The position numbers and the translations under genes were made by a program. The notes under the pieces are model-generated. The model was not told the DNA's origin and ran no database searches. It saw only the letters and a list, made by a program, of their open reading frames with translations. Below, one piece after another: positions 11,571-22,999 of a stretch of DNA of 64,000 nucleotides (positions within the stretch are counted from its first letter, which is position 1; each line of letters starts with the position of its first letter). The stretch is from Chelonoidis abingdonii (lineage: Eukaryota; Chordata; Testudines; Testudinidae): positions 43,871,299 to 43,935,298 of the forward strand of contig NC_133774.1 of assembly GCF_003597395.2 (NCBI RefSeq), written 5' to 3'.

Positions 11571-13640
11571 GAGTGATGAAGTATATTAGTGCTTCAGATT
11601 TGAAAAAAAAAATGTTTTGGGTGTTGTTTTGTTAGGGGACTAGCTAAAAAGACAAAGGAAGGGAGAAAATGCACTGAAGGGAGGAATGAGGGGAACAGGG
11701 CAGAGGAATCAGGTGAACAGCTGGAGAGTGTGAGAGAGGAGTGGAGGGCATTAGAGCAAACATCCAATCAGCACATGAGCTCAGTGGACTTCCTTAGTTA
11801 CACACAGCATAACTTTACCGACTATTTGCAGGATTGGGTCTGGACGATTTGGGGAATCTGTACAATTTACGAATTCTGGATGATATTGTGAAGGTGTTAC
11901 TATGAAAGTTGCTTGTATCATGCAATGCTTCTTTGTAAATATGGAATATATGCCATGGCTGACAGGGCTCGTGGTATAGACCCACCATATTTGAGGCAGT
12001 GGAGAGTAGTTAACCTGAAGAACCGTACTCTGAGCAGACAAAATTGGTATGCTAAAGAGGTTGTAGCTATAAGAACGAGTTTTCCACAAGCCCTCAAAAG
12101 AGGGTTAAGGGCTGGAGAGTTGAAAACTATGGGGAGCAGGATAAAACAAACAAAAAGCCAAAGAAGGTGTTGATGCCAGGCCTTTACAAATCACAGGGGC
12201 TGGGTGGGACATGGCAATATTCAGAAAGACATACAAGAAGACTTTGGCATGTTTTTGTAGGTTTAGCTGTTGAATGAACCAAGGTCAACAGAAGCTGACT
12301 TTTGGACGGGGGCAGAGGGGAGAAGGAGGAGAAGAAAGCAAGAGAGAAGGCTCTATGATTAGCAAGACAAGCCCTGCACTTCAGGAAATGAGCCTGCATG
12401 CCTCCAGAGGGCTATTACCCCAGCCCAAGGCATGCTCTGGAGTAGTGAGGAAACTGAGGCAGGGAAGTGTGAGGTAAGGTTTATTATTTTTGTATAGATC
12501 AGTGTATTTCTTGTATGGTAAAGTGAAGATCAATGATAGTCTAGAATCCTGTGCAAGTCTGTCTGTGAGTTTTGTGTTATACCCATCATGGATCCTTAAA
12601 GTTAATCTGTGACAGAGAGCACCCGCATAGTTAGAGTTCTGTGTTTAATCTACAGGGGATTCTGAGGGGACAGCACTGGTCCTGGGGGGGGAGTCTAAGC
12701 TCTCAGGATCTGCGTCTTGAGAGTATGCCTAGGGACCCACAAGACAAAGACAGTGCCTGGGCTCTGTCCAGCCTTCACAGGCTTAAAGCACGTGGATCCA
12801 GCAATTGGTTCCCTCACAGCAATCTGGTCAGAGTCCAGAAAGAGGGACAGACTGGTGAGTGGGAGCTAGCCTGGAAGAGCACAGCTCGGCTAGATCTGTG
12901 ACAGGTTCTAAAGGTGTGAACGTGGAAATAATCAATTAAAATGAAAGGTAATACAATTAAATGTATAAAAAAAATGAAGATTAAAATCAGCAAACAGGAA
13001 AAAATACTATCAATCACTGTGGATCAGGTTCTAATCCCCTAACTCATTGAATATTACTACTTGGTGTAAGGGTATCAGAATTGTGTAATGTAGTCTGAAT
13101 TAGACATCTCTGGAGGGTAAAATTGAGGCTACAGGCCACTTTCAACAAAAAGAGAATGGAGTTTTAATAATTGTCATTCCTATTCTTTAAAACTCAAAAT
13201 TAAATAACTAATAGTTCTAGAGCTAATTACACATTTTCTCCAGGGAAAGCTATTAGCTAGTTTTTCAGTTCAATACAAATCTGCACAACTTGTTACTTTT
13301 GGTCAAAAGTGCTGTATTTCTTTATGTAGAAAACCTGCTATCTGTTGTACATAAATAATGAGTTACTATTCTGTTTCAGTGAAAGATATAATTCGTTAAT
13401 TAAAATCTGTGGGGGAAACATAGCGATTGGGCCCGTAGGGGAAATTCTGAGAGGAAAATCCCAAGGGGATAATTGGAGCAAACAATATCTAGGACTGTTA
13501 CGCCTTAAAGCACAAAAGGAAGAAGTTTTTAAAAGAATGAAAAATGAAGTGTGAGCTGGGGGATATCCAGAAGTAGAAATGCTTCCTAGATTTCCAGGAA
13601 AGAGGAAGGATCTAATGCTGTAGGGTTTGAAAGTCAGACA
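11571..13640. other. No gene recognised
   Basis: Mixed unique-looking DNA. Several frames of 60-102 codons on both strands carry no recognisable motif. A purine-rich stretch at 11640-11760 and another at 12300-12360 stand out only by composition. Confidence 0.4.
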
Positions 13641-13670
13641 ATATCTATATCTATATCTATATCTATATCC
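13641..13670 (+). repeat. Hexanucleotide microsatellite (ATATCT)n
   Basis: Five near-perfect units of ATATCT give a 30-bp run. On the minus strand it reads as repeated Tyr-Arg codons inside a chance frame. Confidence 0.9.
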
Positions 13671-14433
13671 TGTTTTGGGGCCCATTCCTGAAAGCCCTCG
13701 TGCCACATTCAGTTCAGGCAGAGCACACTCATCTCCTCACTGTACTGGGCACATCATGTGCTTTCAGGTTACAGCCTTTACTATTATGGCCTGAGATTTT
13801 CTTAAGAAACAGGCTTGAGTTCAGAACCTGGATCCCAGGAATTTAGTTATAGTAAATGTAATTAGTAGAGACAAAGTCCTCAGGGCAGCAAGGTAAAAAC
13901 AAATCACGCAGATGTAATAATTATTTTCTTCCCATTCTGTAGCCCTATTTGGAACAAAAGGAAAGCACCAATGCTGTTAAGTGAGTCCTTTTCTGAAAGA
14001 GAATGTGGTCCCAGATGTACTGAATCTGGCAAAGCTTAGGATCACTAACATTAAAACATAAATTTACTTTGTGAAATTATTAGAAATGCAGAGTAAGAAT
14101 TTGTTTTGGACACAGCAAAGGTGTTAATGACACAGCGCTTCTGAATGAATTCCTGAGACAAAGCAAACCAACTCTGATGAAGGGATATACAGTTACTAAT
14201 GCTTAATGAACTGAGGCTGGGAAAGTGTGTAGTCCCCTATGCAACCCCCACTACCAAGTTACTTTTGAGCTAACTTCTTTGGTTATGATTAGATTTTGTA
14301 TACTTGTGAAATTACATTTTGTAGGGTCTGTTCTTGGACTATTAAAAGAAATATGTATCTCATGGACCATCTAGCTTCCTTAGAATATTACCTAAAAATG
14401 TATATGTGAGAGAGGCAGCATGGTGTAGATGAC
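13671..14433. other. No feature recognised
   Basis: AT-rich sequence with no long frames or terminal repeats. Confidence 0.4.
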
Positions 14434-14446
14434 TGAACACAGGAAT

Positions 14447-14651
14447 TTAATGAGACAAGCTGGATGAGGTAATATCTTTTACTGGACTAAATTTTGTTTG
14501 GTGAGGGAGACATGCTTTCAAATTACACAGGCACTGTGTGGCTCAAAAGCTTGTCTCTCTCACCAACAGAAGTTGGTCCGCTAAAATATATTACCTCACC
14601 CACCTTGTCTCTCTAATATCGTGGGGCCAATACTGCTACAACAACACTGCA
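14447..14651. mobile_element. Foldback retroelement, Penelope-like terminus, 13-bp target duplication
   Basis: Two inverted arms face each other. The left (about 14453-14520) contains GATGAGGTAATATCTTTTAC and the right (about 14540-14622) reads the same repeat in reverse (TATATTACCTCACCCACC). Perfect copies of TGAACACAGGAAT at 14434-14446 and 14652-14664 flank the unit. A 13-bp duplication is longer than DNA transposons make and points to target-primed insertion. The same arm sequence occurs singly at 16177-16315 and as a foldback at 33437-33624. The inverted-terminus layout is the one I see in the Penelope-like copy at 35820-36028. Assignment to Penelope is by analogy. Confidence 0.65.
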
Positions 14652-14664
14652 TGAACACAGGAAT

Positions 14665-16176
14665 GGCATACAGGAATTCCTGAGTTTGAATCCAGGTTGT
14701 CTCACTGATGTATTGCAGGGTGTTTGGCATACCACATTGACAAATTTGGCCTAAAGTGTCTTTGCTGTAATCTACAAGTCTGTAAGGTGGTCAAAAAACT
14801 GGTGCAAGATGCCCTTGAACCAATTTGGTATTCTGCAAATGTGCAAATAGAGTTTAATTTATATTTGTTTAGCATTTTATGGGGACCAAGTTTGCCTCCT
14901 GGCATATGCTGGCAAAACTTGCACTGTGTATGCCAGGGACAGAATTTGGTACCTGACATCTCAGGAGTAATGCAACAGTATAACATTACAGGGAGGGCCT
15001 ACCTTATCTTACATCATGTTAATTTCTTTTCCTGGTACACGTACATTCCTTCTGCTCCCGCAGGACCAAATTCTGCTCAGTCCTGGTCTACAATGAGGTT
15101 CTTTGCACCAGTATAGCTACACCAAAGTCCAACCCCCTAGTGTAGACACACACCCCAGAGTAAAAAGTGATGTACGCCAGGGTGGCTTGGTTGCAGGCTG
15201 GGAAGTTTTCTACCATCACATCAATTTTCTTTTAAATGAAACTAAAAACTGTCTCTGTGCATTCAGGTTGCCTGCCCTAAAAAACCTGTTTACTCAAGTT
15301 ACCTGCTTCCCATCAAGTGAAGGATGGATATCTCAGTGAAAGAGAAGGCAGCTTTACAAATTGCATTCCATTTTCTCACTCTGAGCACCTGACCAAGTTT
15401 TAGTGGTTTCAGGATAATGAACACCTTTTGAGAGTGTCTCTAAAAGGAAAGAGTGAAGTAAGTTGGTTGTCAGAGCTCTCCCATAGCCATAAAAAAAACA
15501 AACAAACCACACACATACAAACCAGTTTTTTATTTGTTGTAGCTGATTTTGCATCCAGAAAAAATACTAAAATGATATAATGCAGAGGATAGAAGCGGCT
15601 GGTTCTGAACAAAAAACAAAAACTTGTCAGCATATGGTGCTGATTCGTGTTCATGCCTGTCTAATTTCACCCTTTTAGAATTACTGAGGTCCAGATTAAT
15701 CCAATGCAAAGTGAATATAAAATGCTCTCATTCTGAGCTGGTATTATTTTGTGCCTACTTTGCACTTATACAAGGTGCAGGACAAAGCTGAATGAGGCCC
15801 TGAGAGTCTAATAGGCCAGCAGCTGGAAGTTCTATTACCAGTGCAAAAATATAGACGGGGGGGAGAAAGGGTCTTGGGAGTCTGTGGTTCCTTTGGTATA
15901 GGAAAATATTCATCAGTCTCATATTAGTAATTTTTTTTGAAGACAAATTATGGCTCCACATCTGCTAATCTCCATCCACCACAAAAGGATGAATATTATG
16001 TTTTTTTTTCCATTCCCACACTTCAGCATGGATGACTTTTACTGAAGATTAAAGGAAAGAACAAAAGTCAAGTCTTAGTGTGAGAGCACAGTGTATGTCT
16101 CCCATCCATCTAACGAACGTGTACAGGTTCCCGTTACTGTAGTAGCTGGGTGCCTCACACTCTTGAATGTATGCAG
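14665..16176. other. No gene seen; short MITE-like piece near 15080-15150
   Basis: The phrases CAGTATAGCTACACC and CCTAGTGTAGACACA at 15110-15150 look like parts of a palindromic DNA-transposon MITE. The remainder, including frames of up to 130 codons, shows no domain I recognise. Confidence 0.35.
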
Positions 16177-16315
16177 TGCAGTTGTAGCCACGTTGGTCCT
16201 AGGATATTAGAGAGACAAAGTGGGTCAGGTAATATCTTTTTATTGGACCATCTTCTGTTGGTGTGAGAGACAAGCTTTTGAGCCACCCAGAGCTCTTTCA
16301 CTTGTCTGGGAAAGG
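16177..16315 (+). repeat. Single-arm copy of the foldback repeat
   Basis: Carries AGTTGTAGCC, GATATTAGAGAGACAAAGTG, TTTTTATTGGACCATCTTCT, GTGAGAGACAAGCTTTTGAG and AGAGCTCTTTCACTTGTCTG in order. These are the same blocks that occur as inverted pairs at 14447-14651 and 33437-33624. Here only one arm is present. Confidence 0.65.
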
Positions 16316-16624
16316 TACATCTTGAATGAATGGTGCGAGGGTGAATACAATTAACAGATGGGGACCCTTGGAACAGAGACACTGAGTCAAAGAGTTTAAG
16401 GCCAGAAGGGCAGTGCTTAATTTGTAAGGAAAGAGGTGCTGGGGCTCAACCAATAATGATAATACTGTTCCTAAGAACTGACATTCAAAATTGTAAGTAT
16501 ATTTGAAAGAGTATTTACCATTGTTAATAGGGGTGTGATCTACCGTATTTCTCCAGAAAAGCCCATAAAATCTCCATATTTGTATGGTTATCCTCATATT
16601 ATTCTCTCCTTACTTGTGTCATCT

Positions 16625-17378
16625 GCTGCTCTATGCCCTTTGGCAAGCCAAGAATGAACACTGAATTTCTTTAATGATGAGCCAGCTAGATTCAGGGATA
16701 ACAACAAGGAAATGGTTTCAATAAGCTGGATGCTCATGTTGATGTGCATGTGAGATTCATTTGTGAAAAGCATTGCTCACACTCAGTGTTAGAGATTGCA
16801 GTAGTGCTCATGGCTATCAACAGGTCCTTAAACAGCTTCTAATTTTCCTTCCCACTCAATTTCTTAAACATCCTGTACACATAAATGATTTCATGGGCAT
16901 AACCAATGTCAAATCTTTCACAAAGAGACTCAATCTCTCTTTCTCTATATAGCGTAGGTAGCTCATCAGGCCAGTAGTGCTTATATAATACTTTCAATCT
17001 GGTAATTAGTTTCTCATGCTGCCTCCTGTAGACAGCATACAATTTCGCAAATTGCCTGCTAAGCTGTGAAAAACCTGTCCTGGATGAATCTTCTTGTCAC
17101 AAGGTTTGTGGAGTTGTTTTTTTTTTTTTTTCCTTTTGGTGTGATCTCACATGGAAAAAAACATTTTTCTCTGCTATGACTTTCTCACACAGTGCAAAAT
17201 ATTTCCCTTGCTTTTCTGTCATTGCTTTGAACACAGATATATAGCAGCAGATAGCTCAGGGTCTCAATGATTTTACAATTGTGTTGTTGCTATTAGAGAG
17301 AGAACTCAGACAACGCCTGCAGCGCATCATACCTAATCCCAAGACTATTGATGAATTGAACTCATGTTAACCACTTTC
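16625..17378 (-). pseudogene. hAT transposase C-terminal half (KIAA1586-like), broken
   Basis: Minus-strand reading gives, in order: a segment around 17250-17090 (SNDRKA-type, then a T-N-L-V-T-R-R-F-I-Q-D-R-F-F stretch near 17100); a 67-codon open frame at 17042-16839 containing WPDELPTLYREREIESLCER; and a C-terminal piece near 16700-16625 ending W-L-A-K-G-H-R-A-A-D-D-T. The cysteine-glutamate cluster upstream of F-S-Q-M-N at about 16760 corresponds to the hAT region around the last catalytic glutamate. From family knowledge this order matches the C-terminus of hAT-derived proteins of the KIAA1586 / GTF2I-repeat-like type. Stops and frameshifts occur throughout, and an A16 run (minus) near 17118-17133 interrupts it. 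The upstream half lies beyond the Harbinger insert. Confidence 0.75.
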
Positions 17379-17704
17379 TTAGGCCATGGCTACACTTACA
17401 TTTTTGCAGCGCTGGTAGTTACAGCTGTGGTTGTACAGCTGTGTAGGGCCAGCGCTGCAGTGTGTCCACACTGACAGCGGCCAGCGCTGCAGTGTGTCCA
17501 CACTTGCAGCATTTGCAGCGCTGTGTGTGAGTGGTGCATTGTGGGCAGCTATCCACAGAGCACCTCGTCCCATTTTGGCGCGTGGTTGTGGGAAGAGGAC
17601 GGAAGGGTGCGGGTCATTCCGCTTCCTGTCCCAATGACCGCTGCGCATCGCTTCCCTTTTGAAGCCGTTTGGTGCCATTATGAGTCTCCCGCTGATTCAG
17701 TAGG

Positions 17705-18891
17705 AAAGAGCCGAGCTGTTGAGGACTTTGCTGATGAATGTTACCAGCACATCACGTCTGCAGTTGAGCTATCCTTATGCTCAAAGTGACAGTGAGGAGA
17801 GGCTCAGATGATGAAATAGATTCGGCTGACGCGCCTGACACTAAATTGCTTGTGGCAGTAACGGACGTGCTCACACGTGGAAGGCCGCTTTGGGCTCGGG
17901 AAAAACAGCACTGAGTGGTGGGATCACATCGTCATGCAAGTCTGGGTACGAGCAGTGGCTGCAGAACTTTAGGATGAGAAAAGCCACTTCATGGACTGTG
18001 TGCTGAGCTCGCCCCAACCTGCAGCGCAAGGACACAAGACTGAGAGCTGCCCTGTCACTGGAGAAGCGGGTGGCTATTGCAGCTTGAACTGGCAACTCAG
18101 ACAGCTACCGATCAGTCGCAACCAGTTTGGTGGGAAGTCGACCGTGGAATAGTAGTGATGCAAGTTTGCAGGGCCATTAATCGCATCCTGCAAGAAGAAC
18201 CGTGACTCTGGGGAATGTGCAGGACATTGGAGGCTTTGCACAAATGGGTTTCCTAACTGTGGAGGGGCAAAGATGGGACGCACTATTCCATTCTGGCACC
18301 ACCCCACCTGGCATCTGAGTCTTAATCGGAAGAGGTATTTCTCTACGGTTCCCAGGCGCTGTGATCACCGTGGGCGTTCACGACACTTCACAGGATGGCC
18401 TGGAAAGGTGCATGAGCACACATCTCGGAAGTGGCATGTTCAGGAACTGCAGGCAGGGACTTTTTTCTCAGGCAGAAGATCACAGTGGGGAACGTTGAAA
18501 TGCCATTGTGATCCTTGGAGACCCGCTTACCCGTTAATGCCTTGGTCATGAAACCGTATACAGGGAAGCTTGACACGAGCAAGGACTGGTCAACTACAGG
18601 CTGAGCTGGTGCAGAATGACTGTGGAGGTGCTTTTCGCCGTTTAAAGGGAGATGGAGAGTCTCTACGGGAAGCTAGACGTGGGGAAAGCAGCATCCAGCG
18701 ATTATAACCGTGTCTGTATCCTCCATAATATTGTGAAGGGAAGGGTGAAACCTTCAGTGACGAATGAACCTCCGAGGTAACGCCTGGAGCGGAATTTTCA
18801 CAGCCAGAGAGCAGGCTACTAGAGAGCCCAGCACAGTGCTTCAAGGATTAGGGATGCCTAAGGAGCAATTTGAGGCTGAAACCAACAGTAA
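17705..18891 (+). pseudogene. Harbinger DDE transposase, heavily frameshifted
   Basis: The nucleotide sequence runs colinear with the transposase at 59072-60309. It includes the segments for the acidic N-terminal stretch, the helix-turn-helix (near 18105-18150), the IDGTH box (near 18265, where the aspartate codon is altered to AGA-like sequence), GDPAYPL (near 18520) and ECAFGRLK (near 18625). No frame stays open longer than about 90 codons. Nearly all breaks are single-base losses, often in doubled or repeated bases. Reading ends at a TAA at 18889-18891, followed by AATAAA at 18980-18985. The protein would bind and cut transposon ends, but this copy cannot encode it. Confidence 0.8.
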
Positions 18892-18999
18892 GTGTGGGTG
18901 CCTCCACAGGAGTGAGTGCAGTGGTTGCAAGATTGCAGTGCCATTTTTCACTTGTGGTACAGTATGTTACACTTTCTGTAATAAAAACTGTTAAAATAC

Positions 19000-20600
19000 A
19001 AGAAATCCTATTAAAAATACAGTACATAAAAACGGCAGGGGGTAGGTGATGAGCAGTAAAGTCAGAGGTTTGAAATAGTCCTTCTTTGAGTGCTGTGCAA
19101 TGCCGGCTGCACTTGAGATAATATGCTGCATGGTGTGGGGTGAGCTAAGGTAACGAGTTCTCAGGGCTGTGAGTGTGAACATATGGGGGGCAGCTGGTGT
19201 GATAAGAATCAGGATGCGGAGAGGTTTTTGAAGAAACAGTGGGCACAAATGGGTTGAGTTGGATGGTGAGGAAGGCACGGTAGTGCCTTGCTGCATGTCT
19301 AGCATTGACTGCATGAGTCTGTGTGGCGTTCCATGATGCTTAGCAGCCGATCGTGCTTCTCTTGGAGTCATCTCTCTGGCAGCCCTCTCCTTTATCTTGG
19401 CAGCCTGTCTTTCATGCTTCCTTATCCCTCCAGGTTGCAACCTTTATTTTCTGTGGAATACAGATTCAATACTCTCACCATCTCTTCCTTACTCCTTGTT
19501 TTCTTAAGTTCGCAGTCTTTAGAAGTCTGCGCTGTGGAGCAGTATCCAAGGTCACTTAAAAAAAACACAGAGAGATAATGTTAATAGGCGTCATTGTGTT
19601 TAGAGTTTTAGCATCATACACATTCTGAGCATAGCACAAGAGAGGCCGCAGCTGCATGAGAGATGGTAGTTCCCACACCTCAAGGGGAAGGGGGCTGCCA
19701 CGCGCTCACCTGGGAAGGGGGGGGGTTGCTTCACTCTGGAAGCCATGGGGTTCTGTGACTTGTGGAAAGCAAAGAGCAGCTATCCACATCTAGGAGCTGC
19801 AGGCAGCCAGTAGCCCCCTGCTCCCAAAACATTCATCCTTATAATAAAAGCTCTTACGGGAACAGGCTCCCTGCTGGTTTCTCACACCAAATCCAGTGCT
19901 GCGACTGCTAGCTTCTCTGGCTGGAAAATAGCTCCTGGCTGCATGACCCTGGAGCCTCCAACACCTCCGTACTCCCTCTCGGGTTCCTCTTCACCCTCCC
20001 TTCCTCCACGCTCTGAACTGTCCGTCTGACCTCGGATGGCAGTGGGGTTACATCAAGTATCGCATCAGCTCTGTAAAACGGCAGGTCGTGTGGCGAGCAC
20101 TGAGTGGCGGTTCTCTCCTCACGTGCTTGCAGTAGGCACTCGCGCGCTTACTTTAACCTGCACTGCACCACGTGCGTCATAGCCCTGATTGACTTGATAT
20201 TGGCGCTAGATATCTATTCTATGGCTGTATACTCGCGGTTATATGTATTTCTTTTTGTGTTTTTTTTCTTATTGTTGTGATTATTTGTTTTTTATTTGTC
20301 GTTGTTTTTTTGGACGTTGTGTTGATGTGTTTTTTTTGGCGTATTTTGGCATGGTTGTTTCGTGTTGTTGCCGTCTTGATGGTGTAGTTGTTTGGAGATA
20401 GAAAGGAAGGTAGGAGAAGAAATAATTTTAGTATGGAATTCGGTGTTTTTGTGGTTTTGTTTGGTTTGACGCAAGCGGGTCCTGCACAGCGTCGCACCCC
20501 AAACACGATGAGATCCTGCAGCGGCAGGCGCCATGCTGGGCCGATTGGGCGTGGGCTTGCTGATATTGCACTCACGCTTCGCTGAGCAAAACAGGAAGGG
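19000..20600 (-). pseudogene. Harbinger Myb/SANT-like accessory protein relic
   Basis: This stretch is colinear with the minus-strand accessory gene of the other Harbinger copy (62205-60430). The shared parts include the segment with CCTCGGATGGCAGTGGGGTT (20033-20052) and the run from 19990 to 20170 encoding the acidic middle of that protein. Frames are broken everywhere and the longest remaining one is about 149 codons (19440-18991), largely in the wrong frame. In family terms this protein cooperates with the transposase in nuclear import and in binding of the element ends. The 20222-20470 region has been replaced by G/T-rich sequence with no counterpart in the other copy. Confidence 0.55.
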
Positions 20601-21166
20601 GATTTTTAACAAAATTCCTGGGGCATTTAACAGGGCGGGCACCTAGCCAGGGCTGTGGAGTGCGAACGATGGACCAGAGAGGCTGAAAAGGTATGCTGGG
20701 ATACCATCTAAGACTGCTGAGGCAATTACAAGCGCTGGCGAGTGTCCACACCTGATACCACCGCTGCAATCACCACGCCTGGATTTCGCTACACGTAGAG
20801 AGAGGGGGAAACCCAGACACCTGAGGAAACCCCCACTCGGGAGGAACCGAAAGGAAGGAAGACCTAAATGGAACGAATGAGGAGAAACGAACACGATGAA
20901 AATGAAAAACTAGGACTGAGAGAACCACGAGAGGACCGAGAAAGGAGAGGCGAGAGGAAAGAGAAGACGGGATGGTGGACGGGAGGATGAACAGAAAAAA
21001 TGACCCTGAGAGGAACCCCTGAGGGAAGGACCCCAAGGAGTACAGCCAGCGCTGCAGACAGGGAGTTGCAGCGCTGGCTGAGCTTTGTAAGTGTGGACAC
21101 CTGGTAAGTTGTAGCGCTGTAACCCCCTCACCAGCGCTGCAACTTGCAAGTGTAGCCAAGGCCTTA

Positions 21167-22379
21167 GACCTGAGTAAGTGTTGTGCTGTCCCAAGAAATG
21201 TCATCAGCTGCCAAAATAAATTGTTTGTACAGAGTTGAATACGCATTCCAAGTAGTCCTCTCTGTTCTAAAGCTTGATGCAACCCATTGACTATCTAACC
21301 TAACACTCAAACTGTTTTGCAAAGCTGAATTTCAGGAGCTTCAGCTCACTCTTTCAGCTATAATTGATTTTTTCTGGATGTATAAAACAAATCTAACTTT
21401 TCTAGGAAGCTTTTATGTGATTTGTAGTTCCAACTTCTTTCATTACATCGACTGCATACCGTAAATGATGGATCGGATCATTTAGCTCAACAAGGTCTAC
21501 AAATACATTAGCAGGAGACTGCCTCCACATGTACACAACTAAACCACTACTCTTGTTTACCACAGTAGTTTCATCAGGTAAAAGACTCACTTCAGGAATA
21601 AGCACTATGATTTGGGAAAACTTCCTCTGACATGGAGATGCGATGTGATGTTGAAAGTTAGCATATGTCACATTTGAATGCAAAATCCATATTAGGTCCA
21701 GTCCATTCAACTGCTGGCAGTTGGGTTTTTTTTTGTTTTGTTTTTTTTTTTGTTTTTTTTTTCTCTTTAAACCCATATGAAGGGCTGCGTGTCACTTCTT
21801 TATAGGCAGTACTGAAGATTCTTCTGGCTGTTGGAGGAATTTGAGCAGACTGGGCATTTGCAGCTATTTGCCACAATGTGTGGGTTTTTGTTTTTTTTTT
21901 TGTCCTGCACCAAACTATGAGAAGCTGCTACATGTGACTTAGTTTGCTCATGTTCTCCTATCTTTTTTCATAGTGCTTTTTGTTAAATTGGCATCAGAGG
22001 GGCTGCCACTCGCTTCTATCCATTCTTTAGACAACTTCATTCCTGCAGATTTCTCAGGACCCAAGTTACTGACCTGCTGATATACTCCACAACAGAGATT
22101 TGATCTGTTAATAACGAACCACAGTTTCTTGTTTGGGAAATATTAATTTTGTTTTTGTTCAGGGTCCATCCTGCAGGAAGGCAATCTGTTGCAAGCTGCG
22201 AAATGTTGAGCTAATTCACCATCTTTGCTATCAGTGTTCTGCATTTCAGAATCACTATCAACAGAAGTGCTTTCCTCACCACTCAGTCTTGTGAGCTTGC
22301 TTTTCTTGTGTAGGGCTGATGCCAACATATACAATAGATGTACATTGTGAATCTTCTGTTTCTTTTCTGTGATTTTCAT
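21167..22379 (-). pseudogene. hAT transposase N-terminal half (KIAA1586-like), broken
   Basis: Minus-strand reading from 22379 downward gives an acidic leader (78-codon frame 22379-22143). A cysteine-containing segment near 22060 reads NLGPEKSAGMKLSKEWIE. Next comes a stretch near 21850 (PPTARRIFSTAYKEV), and then the 124-codon frame 21776-21402. That frame holds LNGLDLIWILHSNVTYANFQ and LPDETTVVNKSSGLVVYM, where D-E-T-T is the first hAT catalytic aspartate block. It then passes directly from V-D-L-V-E-L-N-D to A-V-D-V-M-K-E-V-G. In related transposases, as I recall them, several tens of residues with the second catalytic aspartate lie between these points, so an internal deletion is likely. 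A T-rich run at 21727-21763 interrupts the frame. Downstream the gene is cut by the Harbinger insertion at 21166. Confidence 0.75.
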
Positions 22380-22877
22380 CAGTCTTTGTATCTTCTACTT
22401 ACTTACTAACTGGCTCATTTGTATTACTACCTGGTTTAGAATAGTACCCCAACATCAGAAGAAAATATGGTTTTATCACGACAGTTGCCCATTCATATCG
22501 CTTTAGCAAAACAATAGAAAACTGATGGCTGCTGGGTAGAAACACTGATGCATGCAGGAGTAGATGCTTCCATGTCAGCTGCCTCGTAACAAAAATAAAC
22601 ATACCTGGCAGCAAACCATCTCTATCTTCAGCATATATGAGAATTTCCAGAATGGATAAACTGTGAGAATTTTAAGCAAATGTTGGTTTGCTATACACAT
22701 GCATGACTGAAAATGCTAAATTCTTAGACAGCATTCAGGAAAAAAAATAGTATGAGATTTTTAACTTTCATAACAGAAGAGGTGCCAGGGCTGCACACCA
22801 GCATGAAAAGAGGGGCTGGGGCTGAACTCCAGGAAGTCCCAGCACAAATTAAGCTATGCAGAAGGGAGCACTAGATC

Positions 22878-22989
22878 AGTGTTTCTCAACAATCAGTCCA
22901 TGGACCAGTGCCCATTCCTGAGCACTCCCTTACACACTTTAGGAAGGCAGCAAGCCAATCCCTGGTATCGAAAAGGTTGAGAAACACTG
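22878..22989. mobile_element. hAT MITE, 112 bp
   Basis: The ends AGTGTTTCTCAAC and GTTGAGAAACACT are perfect inverted repeats. The flanking octamers ACTAGATC (22870-22877) and CCTAGATC (22990-22997) match at seven of eight bases. The MITE lies 11 bp outside the right target duplication of the large hAT element, within the same older host repeat. Confidence 0.85.
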
Positions 22990-22999
22990 CCTAGATCAT

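Larger units (their letters stand above)
17382..21163 (+). mobile_element. Complete PIF/Harbinger transposon, 3782 bp, decayed genes
   Basis: The ends are GGCCATGGCTACACTT and, at the right, AAGTGTAGCCAAGGCC, which are inverted copies. They are bounded by the target triplet TTA on both sides (17379-17381 and 21164-21166), the hallmark of Harbinger. Subterminal CAGCGCTG palindromes occur four times in the left 142 bp (17407, 17450, 17482, 17516) and three times at the right (21047, 21069, 21132). Inside are a transposase relic (plus) and a Myb/SANT relic (minus). The body is colinear with the element at 58743-62595 but holds many more one-base deletions. It also has two compositionally odd blocks, G/T-rich 20222-20470 and purine-rich 20787-21040. 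Confidence 0.9.
16411..22858 (-). mobile_element. Large hAT transposon (about 2.7 kb without its insert), split by a Harbinger element
   Basis: The left end CAGTGCTTAATTTGT and the right end, read inward as CATAGCTTAATTTGT, match at 13 of 15 bases. Perfect copies of the 8-bp sequence CAGAAGGG flank it (16403-16410 and 22859-22866), as expected for hAT. The interior carries a broken transposase on the minus strand, in two parts (22379-21167 and 17378-16625). The 3782-bp Harbinger element at 17382-21163 separates them. Removing that insert leaves 2666 bp, a normal hAT length. The outer flanks join into one older repeat (TTTAAGGCCAGAAGGG then AGCACTAGATCATCTTGTG), which confirms both ends. Confidence 0.85.
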
